Shown here: one piece after another, positions 41,383 through 48,600 of the stretch
Layout of the letters: every line of letters begins with the position of its first letter
Numbering within the stretch: position 1 is the stretch's first letter
Assembly (NCBI GenBank): GCA_965230415.1
Contig: CBDDKZ010000005.1
Span: 2,914,001 to 2,978,000 of the forward strand
Direction of reading: 5' to 3'
Source of the DNA: CBDDKZ01 sp965230415
GTDB lineage: Bacteria; Bacteroidota; Bacteroidia; Cytophagales; JAAEPT01
Length of the DNA stretch: 64,000 nt
Notes under the pieces: model-generated
The model's database searches: none
What the model saw: the letters and a program-made list of their open reading frames with translations, nothing else
What the model was told of the DNA's origin: nothing
Position numbers and translations under genes: made by a program

Positions 41383-41758
41383 TAAATTATTGATAGTTGT
41401 TTCGTTATTGCATTCCTGTAATTCTTCAAAAGAAGAACAAGACAATTATCCACTTGAGTTAGTTGATTTTGTAGAAAGCTATTTAGATACTGTTAATTGT
41501 GGTCTTCGTGGAGCTTACACGTATAAAGTAAATAGTCATGAAGATGTACTGCCAAAACACGAGTTTTTGAGAGTACGAGCTTTACAAGACGATTATCCGA
41601 AATGCAACATAGTATTTAGCTTTTATTTTAAGGCTAATAGGGTGCATGTAGCTCGAAAAACAGATGATTATGATCAGGAGATTATTTATGATCTTTCAAA
41701 TAATAATGCAGTTGATACAACTTATTTGAAAAGTGATAAATATATCATTAAAAAATAG
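41357..41758 (+). CDS. Candidate immunity lipoprotein for the RHS toxin tip
   Basis: 133 aa from ATG at 41357 (MVGNLIRLSKLLIVVSLLHS followed by C21). This is a typical lipoprotein signal with lipobox LHSC. The frame opens earlier at 41303, but that adds non-signal sequence inside the RHS gene. It overlaps the RHS stop codon region by 26 bp. No domain recognised. Position directly after the variable RHS tip, small size and same AT-rich composition are the classic signs of an immunity gene. The lipoprotein signal implies the toxin is neutralised in the periplasm or at the membrane. Inferred function; location evidence is direct. Confidence 0.68.
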   Translation: MVGNLIRLSKLLIVVSLLHSCNSSKEEQDNYPLELVDFVESYLDTVNCGLRGAYTYKVNSHEDVLPKHEFLRVRALQDDYPKCNIVFSFYFKANRVHVARKTDDYDQEIIYDLSNNNAVDTTYLKSDKYIIKK

Positions 41759-41780
41759 TGCCCGCTATGCCCCCTCCCCC

Positions 41781-41819
41781 GCTGGCGGCAGCAAATAACC
41801 ACTATCATGCTGCCCCAGC
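41781..41819 (+). repeat. GC-rich stem-loop after the immunity gene
   Basis: GCTGG-c-GGCAGCA (41781-41793) pairs with TGCTGCC-CCAGC (41808-41819): 12 bp with one bulged C and a 14-nt loop. It runs straight into a 10-bp palindrome CTCGCGCGAG (41819-41828). There is no T-run, so it is not a standard terminator. It is notably GC-rich against its AT-rich neighbours. Confidence 0.6.
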
Positions 41820-41839
41820 TCGCGCGAGTAAACCGTAAA

Positions 41840-41883
41840 CCGCTGGCGCGACGTTTTCAACTCGTGCCTACATTACACAAGAA
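41840..41883 (+). repeat. 44-bp direct repeat, copy 1
   Basis: Starts CCGCTGGCGCGACGTTTTCA and ends TACACAAGAA. It matches 42347-42390 with two mismatches. The copies lie 507 bp apart and flank the broken antisense gene. Confidence 0.9.
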
Positions 41884-41946
41884 ATAACTATCGGAAAGGG
41901 CATTCCGAGGTAAACTCGTAACAGGCAGTAGAGGAATTAGGAAAGT

Positions 41947-42367
41947 TTATTCTTTTTTGTCTCCCTTCCATTGTCTAGTCTTTTTAAAAATATTGTCCCA
42001 ATCTTCAGCTGTTAAATCTGTATCAAGCAACGCTTAGTTTTTGGCCGTTGATTGTTAAGGTGGTATGCCTTAGTTTCTTCGGCTTGTTTTCAAGAGCTAG
42101 TTTTTTATGCAAAGAGATAGAATCTTTAACTAAACGGTACAGCTGCCAATGTTCATAATAGAAATAATCCCCTTTATTAATAGTGTGTTTTTTATTCCTT
42201 ATGATATATTCTAAAGGCTCTTTCTTGTCCCATTTAGCGTTGTTGTGAACAGTGTTACGGAAATTTCTTAATAAATTATAAGATTTACCCAGATTAGGGT
42301 ACTCTTTAGTTAGGTTGTCGAAGTAGTTTTTCTTTGCAATAACTTCCCGCTGGCGCGACGTTTGCAA
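41947..42367 (-). pseudogene. Broken antisense gene (5'-truncated, frameshifted)
   Basis: On the minus strand a protein-like frame runs from the 44-bp repeat (first codons lie inside the repeat and look spurious) through NYFDNLTKEYPNLGKSYNLL, RNFRNTVHNNAKW, GDYFYYEHWQLYRLVKDSIS to NGQKLS, then stops at 42025-42023. Shifting one base at about 42030, the sequence continues as LLDTDLTAEDWDNIFKKTRQ and WKGDKKE, ending with TAA at 41949-41947. This looks like one gene with a frameshift near its 3' end and its 5' end replaced by the repeat. RNFRNTVH loosely fits the Rx4-6H motif of HEPN proteins; a guess only. It lies in the cassette graveyard after the RHS toxin and opposes it in direction. Confidence 0.5.
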
Positions 42368-42390
42368 CTCGTGCCTATATTACACAAGAA
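42347..42390 (+). repeat. 44-bp direct repeat, copy 2
   Basis: Second copy of the 41840-41883 repeat (CCGCTGGCGCGACGTTTGCA ... TACACAAGAA). It lies directly ahead of the terminator at 42403 and the frameshifted lipoprotein gene, so each copy stands next to a cassette end. Confidence 0.9.
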
Positions 42391-42402
42391 AATAAATAAA
42401 GA

Positions 42403-42426
42403 AAAGACCTGTAGTGGGTCTTTTTT
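42403..42426 (+). terminator. Rho-independent terminator
   Basis: AAAGACC / GGTCTTT stem (7 bp), 7-nt loop, ending in six T. It probably ends transcription coming from the RHS operon side, leaving the lipoprotein gene behind it without the operon promoter. Confidence 0.7.
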
Positions 42427-42436
42427 AGTTTGGGGG

Positions 42437-43007
42437 ATGATCAAAGAAATTAAATACAATAACGGCAAATATACTTTTATCAGTTATTATATTTTGCTCT
42501 ACAAGTTGTTCTGAAACGAATTTAAGTGATCAGCAACGCGAAGAAGAGATTAGTGATTTTCAAATTTTGGATAGTTTGGAACTCTTTAATTTTTTTAGAG
42601 GCTGTAGTATCATGTATATACAAAATGAATTAGTTTCAATACAAAATAACTGCGAAGAAATTAGGGTTAATTACCACCTTTCAGATAATCACATTACTTT
42701 AATAAGGTATGACGAGGAAAAAAGTGGAGGATTTTATTACGAGCAATCTCAAATAGATTCGATTTTAAGGACTCATGAAATCTCAAAAGATGTTATTTAT
42801 GGAGTGCAAACTTACTTCAATAAGTATAGTTATAAAGAGATGTATAGTGAATGTCAGGATACTAACTCTATGATATTTAATGTTCAAGTAGGTACGGGTG
42901 AATCAATACTAATGGCGTATATGATGGATACTAACGAGTTTGTTTCAATGTATAAATACGCAATTAAAAAGAAATATAAGGAAGATTGGTATGAATTAGC
43001 GTTTTAA
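42437..43007 (+). pseudogene. Frameshifted orphan lipoprotein gene
   Basis: The long frame (to 43007) has no ATG near its 5' end. Read back from 42567 it stays open to 42441 and encodes LNTITANILLSVIIFCSTSC, a clear lipoprotein signal and lipobox. An ATG with G-rich upstream sequence stands at 42437 but is one base out of frame. Removing one A in CAAAG (about 42442-42446) gives MIKKLNTITANILLSVIIFC followed by STSCSETN. The gene thus appears intact except for a 1-bp insertion in the signal peptide. The ~180-aa product is unrecognised. It resembles the immunity lipoprotein in design, not visibly in sequence, so it may be an orphan immunity gene from a former toxin tip. Alternatively the extra base is an assembly error. 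Confidence 0.55.
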
Positions 43008-43090
43008 TGTGGTAGTGCTATCAAATGGTTTACTCTACTTTCCCACATATCTCGCCCGATCATTTGCAATACCGTTAAGAAACAGCACCA

Positions 43091-44839
43091 TCAGGCTGCT
43101 AATAACTTAATAATTCGTCTTTTAAGGTTATCAGGCTCAAAAGGTTTTAGAATATAGGCATCCATGCCCACTTCCTTTATTTTCTGCATTACGTCGGGAG
43201 CAACCGATGCGGTAAGCGCAATGATAGGAATACATTTACCTGCTTCCATAGTTCTAATGTGCCTGGTCGACTCATAACCATCCAGACGTGACATATGTAT
43301 ATCCATTAAAATAATATCAAATTCCGAAGCACCAAAACTATCAATTGCTTCTACCCCGTCATTCGCAACAACAACATTGAGTCCCCAGTTTTTAAGAAAC
43401 TGGCTGGCAATCATAACATTCACCATGTTGTCTTCAACCAACAACACTCTTTTTGAGGACAAATCAAATTCTTCTTGTTTAAGATCTGTCAATTGATTTT
43501 GTTCCTCGTTAACCTGGAATTTCAGGTCAAACGAAAAGGTGCTTCCTTTGCCTATTTCACTCTCCACATTAATAGAGCCGCCTTGCAGTTCAATGAGTTT
43601 TTTACAAATCGACAGTCCCAATCCTGTTCCTCCATACATTCTGGTGGTGGAGTTATCAGCCTGTGTGAATCGGTCGAATATGTGTGTTAACATTTCATCC
43701 GCAATGCCAATTCCTGTGTCAATAATTTTAAACAAAACTACTACCTGATTATCTGGTGCCATATTGTAGTCGATTTGTATCGTGACACTTCCTGTATTGG
43801 TGAACTTGATTGCATTACCGGTTAAATTATTGAGGATTTGGGTAAGCCTGGTGGGGTCTCCTTTGAGGTTTTCGGGCATGCCATCCGGAAAAACAAGCCG
43901 TAGTTTAATATTGTTTTTTTGTGCTTGTATGGAATAGGTGGCCACTAGATGGGTGAGGATTTTTTTGATGTTAAATTCCACACATTCCAGGCTGATTTTC
44001 CCCTCGCCAATTTTATTGTAATCGAGAATGTCATTTACAATGCTTACCAGATGTTCGGCAGAAAATTTTAAGATCTCCAGGTTTTGGTGTTTTGAACCTT
44101 CATGGCTATTGTCCAGCATCAGATTGGTGAGGCCTACCACGCCATTTAGTGGGGTTCGTAATTCATGGCTCATGGTAGAAAGAAAATCGGTCTTTGTTTT
44201 CGATAGTTGCTCCGCTCGTTCCTTTTCTTTGATCAGCTGCTGCTGATAATTCTTTAATTCAGCATTTTGGGTTTCTATTCTGTTTTTTTCTATCCAGTTA
44301 TTCTTTTTAATTAAGCGCATTATCGACCAGGAACCTAAAACACATAATGAAGAAACCAGTATTGAATCAATGGTTCGTGCTTCCATAGAAGGCCAAGGGG
44401 TAACCGATTGAGGAAACAGGTAGCCGCTAAGCACCAAAAGGCACCAAAAGATTATAAATAATACTGTATAGATTGCTTCGTGACGTTTGGGTAAAATTCG
44501 GACGCAAATCACAAAACTGAACATATTGCAGAATGCAAGATTGGAATCGATTCCACCAAAAGTAAAAAAGGCAGTGCCGGCAGCAATCGGATAACAAATC
44601 ACAAACAGGTATGAAGCATATTTTTTTCTTTTGAACCTGGATAAGTAGAAGATCGATACGAAAGCGAAAGCCGCGACCACAATAAATACCAATTCCGGGC
44701 CGAGGCCCCAAATGGCGGTTACCTGTCCAATAAAAAGAACTACAACGCATGCAGCAATGAAGCTGGTGCTGTTGAGAATGCGCTCTTCGAATGTGATTTT
44801 TTCTACATCACCTATTACCCATTTGACAATTTTTTCCAT
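43091..44839 (-). CDS. Hybrid sensor histidine kinase/response regulator
   Basis: 582 aa. The N-terminal ~175 residues hold about six hydrophobic segments (27-44, 48-66, 76-92, 100-114, 122-141, 157-176) with no periplasmic domain, so the stimulus is probably sensed within the membrane. A coiled linker (~178-215) leads to HisKA with H225 in STMSHELRTPLNGVVGL. HATPase follows: N box ~337-342 (NNLTGNAIKF), DTGIG (374-378) and GGTGLGL (403-409). A C-terminal receiver domain (~464-580) has acidic residues E469/D470, phospho-acceptor D513 (LMDIHM), T543 and K565. No output domain is attached, so phosphate is expected to pass on to a separate phosphotransfer or regulator protein. All catalytic residues look intact. 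No partner gene is adjacent. Confidence 0.9.
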   Translation of the reverse strand: MEKIVKWVIGDVEKITFEERILNSTSFIAACVVVLFIGQVTAIWGLGPELVFIVVAAFAFVSIFYLSRFKRKKYASYLFVICYPIAAGTAFFTFGGIDSNLAFCNMFSFVICVRILPKRHEAIYTVLFIIFWCLLVLSGYLFPQSVTPWPSMEARTIDSILVSSLCVLGSWSIMRLIKKNNWIEKNRIETQNAELKNYQQQLIKEKERAEQLSKTKTDFLSTMSHELRTPLNGVVGLTNLMLDNSHEGSKHQNLEILKFSAEHLVSIVNDILDYNKIGEGKISLECVEFNIKKILTHLVATYSIQAQKNNIKLRLVFPDGMPENLKGDPTRLTQILNNLTGNAIKFTNTGSVTIQIDYNMAPDNQVVVLFKIIDTGIGIADEMLTHIFDRFTQADNSTTRMYGGTGLGLSICKKLIELQGGSINVESEIGKGSTFSFDLKFQVNEEQNQLTDLKQEEFDLSSKRVLLVEDNMVNVMIASQFLKNWGLNVVVANDGVEAIDSFGASEFDIILMDIHMSRLDGYESTRHIRTMEAGKCIPIIALTASVAPDVMQKIKEVGMDAYILKPFEPDNLKRRIIKLLAA

Positions 44840-45697
44840 TGGTTTAATTTAACGCTTAACATGTTTAGGGTTTTATCCACTATCGATCTTTAAGGTGCTT
44901 TTGATCATTTAGTTGTGTTGAGGTGTGATTGCATTTTATAATATATACGTATAATTTGAGTGATGGTGAGTCGGTGAAATGCTTACTTTTTAATAAGTAT
45001 AATCATAATTTTGGAGCAATACCTCTAATAGATTGGTCTTTCATAGCGGTGTCGTAAGCGCCAGAACTTACTTCGCTTGTACGTGGGTGGGCGTAGCAGG
45101 TTCGATTTTCCGAGTAAAGAAAAGGAGACCTGGAGCGGTAAAGTAGTTGAGCAAACCTATAAGGTTTTTTTACTAACCTTATAGGTGCGGGAAATAACCT
45201 TCCAGGTTTTGATTACAACCTTCCTGTTTTTTAATCATCTGATAATCAGTATTTTTTGTTGTAAATCTGTTAGTGTTTCGTTATTTTAACGAACATATGT
45301 AGCATTGAAGGTAGTTTATTTGATAAAATTTAGGTTACCATTTTGCACAAAAGCTCATAAATAGAAACCCCGACAGTGTATTTTATTTCACCCCAATAAA
45401 ATACCTGAAAATAGGTCGTGAATCAAAATCCTATTACCCATGGAAGTTCTGCGGACTATTTAGTTATTAAGGTTATAGAGGATGGGTACTTAAGGTTTTT
45501 TTGTACTGTTTTGATAGTGAGTATATGGAGTAGGTAAAGTATGAACACTATTTTTTGGTATAAAATGTTGAATTACAACGCGATACCTGGTTTTGACTAT
45601 TCTTTAAGGACTTAATAATGTGTTATATGACATTGTTTTACGGATTTTAGTAATTCGTCAGACATTGTTGTGCTTATGTAAAATTTAATTCCACATT
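44840..45697. other. 858-bp intergenic region with dispersed palindromic repeat
   Basis: Lies between the divergent kinase and adhesin genes and must hold both promoters, though none was resolved. The only clear element is the palindromic repeat at 45155-45226. No coding frame or RNA gene is supported. Confidence 0.5.
45155..45226 (+). repeat. Dispersed palindromic repeat, intact copy 1
   Basis: ACCTATAAGGTT-TTTTTACT-AACCTTATAGGT: 12-bp perfect inverted arms, then a spacer and two CAACCTTCC/AACCTTCC motifs to ~45226. The same architecture recurs at 61188-61259 and, split by the IS110 element, at 51519-51529 plus 53158-53219. Confidence 0.9.
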
Positions 45698-48600
45698 ATG
45701 TCGGTATTTCTTAATTTGGTATGTTCATTTTTAAAACATACACTTTTTTTAACATGGCTGCTTATGTCATTATTGTCATTTGGGCAGGATGTTTGTTCTG
45801 ATGCACAACCTTTTTGTACTGATTTGAGCTATAATTTTCCTTTAGCCACAGATAATACCAGCGAGGACGGTCCTTTTTACGATTGCCTGGCAACGCAGCC
45901 TAATCCGGTTTGGTATTTTTTGAGAATTTCGGAAGCGGGTGATATAGATATTGACATAAGGTCGGCTCCGGGTGAGTTTGACGTCGATTTTATATGTTGG
46001 GGGCCTTATGACCAGTATCGCGACATGTGTTCGGGATTAACGGAAGATAAGGTGATGGATTGTAGTTACGATCCCAGGTTTGATGAGGAATGCAATATAG
46101 AAGATGCTCAGGTTGGAGAATTTTACATGCTTTTGATTACTAATTTTTCCAGGCAGGAGACGGATGTCGCATTTTCGAAAGTGGGCGGTGAAGGAGAAAC
46201 TGATTGTTCAATCGTTGAACCTTGTACGACCCCCGATTTTTCAATAGCTATTACACCTCCTACCTGTTGCGGTGATAATGCGGTACTATCTTACAATGGC
46301 CCAGGAGTAGGAACTAATACAATGACAAATTTGGTTGACAATACTTTTGAATGGAACGTGCCGAATGGTGTCACGGTAGTGAGTGGAACGCTTTCAGGGA
46401 CCGGAGTACCGGGTGATATTGTAATTACAGTTCCTTGTAATGTTTCGTTGCCCCCTATTAGTCTGACAATAATGAACAGCTCCATAGATTTACCTTGCGA
46501 TCCTAAGACTGACACTGTTGTTATAGATCAAAAAAATGATTTGCAAGTGGCATTAACACCACAAAACGTTTCTTGCTACCAGGCTAATGACGGACAAATT
46601 ACTACAGTGTTGAACAACTTTAACGGACCTGCGTCTTATGCATGGTCTCCAACCGGGACCGGAGCAAATCCAAGCGGCTTGGGCCCTGGTCAATATATTG
46701 TTACTGTTACTGAAGATGAGTCGGGTTGTAGCGTTTCTGATACGGCGACTATTACCGAACCAGGTGTACTATCTGTTCAGATTACCGATAGACCTGTCGA
46801 TTGTAACGGAACTATTGATGGTTTAGCCTTTTTAGACGATTGTGGCACCTGTGTAGGAGGAACAACAGGGAAAATACCTTGTACGCGTGATTGTAACGGA
46901 GACTGGGGCGGTACGGCCTACCTCGATGACTGCGGTGACTGCGTTGGTGGAACCACGGGTAATGATGCTTGTATTTACCTGGAGGCTTCTTTTTTGGCTG
47001 ACAATTGGTTTATCGTGGAGGATAATGTTATAACCTTTGTTGATGCAAGTTTTGGTAATAATATTGTTTCATGGGATTGGGAGTTTGGCAATGGGGCCGA
47101 TCCCGCTGTGGCTAATACTCAGGGGCCACACGTCGTTACCTATAATTTAGCAGGAGTTATCCCGGTTACACTTACTATTACAGATAATCTTGGAAACATA
47201 AAGACTTTCACGCGGAATGTAAATATTATCTCCGCTGCAGGAGATGATTGTAAAGCGGCATATGTTGATGAGTTTAATACGATGCCTGCAATAAATCACT
47301 ATGAGGAGTTTGTACGTGATGTGCAAACGAACAGGGTGGTCAATTCAGATGCGTTAACTTCCAGTATTGTAAACGGAGCATTACATGTGGACTCTGACGG
47401 TTCGGAACATACAACGGCAAGTTTACCTTTAACAGGCGCCCCTATTAATTTTGCAAACGCACGATTTATTACCATCAGGATTAGGGCGTCCGAAGCTATG
47501 GGTATGCGCGTAACACTGCGGGATGGTAACCTGACACAAGCGCAAATGGACCAGCTTCAGCCTCAAACCGATTTAAATATTACTACCGAATGGCAGGAAT
47601 TTGTGATCGATTTAGGCGTTGTCGCTCAACTTCAGGATGGATGGATTTTCCAGGGGAATAATTTCAACGAACAAGTATTACATCACTTAGTTCTGATTCC
47701 AAATCCGGATGAGCATGACATTAACCCCTATACTGAACCGCTGGACGGTTGGTTTGAAGTGGATTACTTTTTATTGGGAACTAATACTTCGGAAGGTTGT
47801 GTGAGTTTGAGTGCCGATTGCTTTGGCGTTGGCGGAGGGACTGCAATTATTGATAGTTGTGGTGATTGTACCGGCGGTCTTACAGGTATTGAAGCCAACG
47901 ATCTATGTGAATTTGACTGTAATGGCGACGCCAACGGAACGGCATTTACAGATAGTTGTGGAGTGTGTGCCGGTGGTAATACCAATATAGACCCTAATAG
48001 TTCCTGCACCATAGACTGTCACGGTGATATTGATGGAACAGCGTTTATTGATAATTGCGGACGTTGCGTAGAAGGATTAACCGGTGTAGAACCTTGTGAG
48101 CAGGATTGTGAAGGAAATTGGGGTGGGACGGCGTTTGTTGATAATTGTGGCGACTGTGTTGCTGGAAATACGGGTCTTGAACCTTGTTTCAATAATTGCG
48201 TGTCTTCGCCGATAGACCTTAGCGTTGCGATCATTGGAGGAACCCCTCTTTATACCCACGTTTGGGACAATGGTTTGGGTAACGATCCGGTTTTGAGTAA
48301 TGTGCTTGCCGGAACTTATGGTGTAACTGTAAGCGATAGTAGTGGTTGCGATGCTTACGATGATACAACTATTGTTGTGGCTGTGCTAGTCGTGGACGCA
48401 GGTGAAGATCAATCTTTTTGTGAAGGAGGTAGCGGTGTGCAGCTAAACGGCACCGGTGGTGCTACTTTTGTATGGAGCCCGGGAAGGGGATTGAGTGATA
48501 GCACCGTTGCAGACCCCATTGCTACACCAGACAGTACAACTATTTATGTGCTGACATCTTCCGATGGGAGTTGTGAAGGAACAGATACAGTAGTAGTCAC

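Noticed and set aside
45050..45120. tRNA-like T-arm (GCAGGTTCGATTTTCCG)
   Set aside because: The flanking bases do not form a T-stem and no acceptor or anticodon stems are present.
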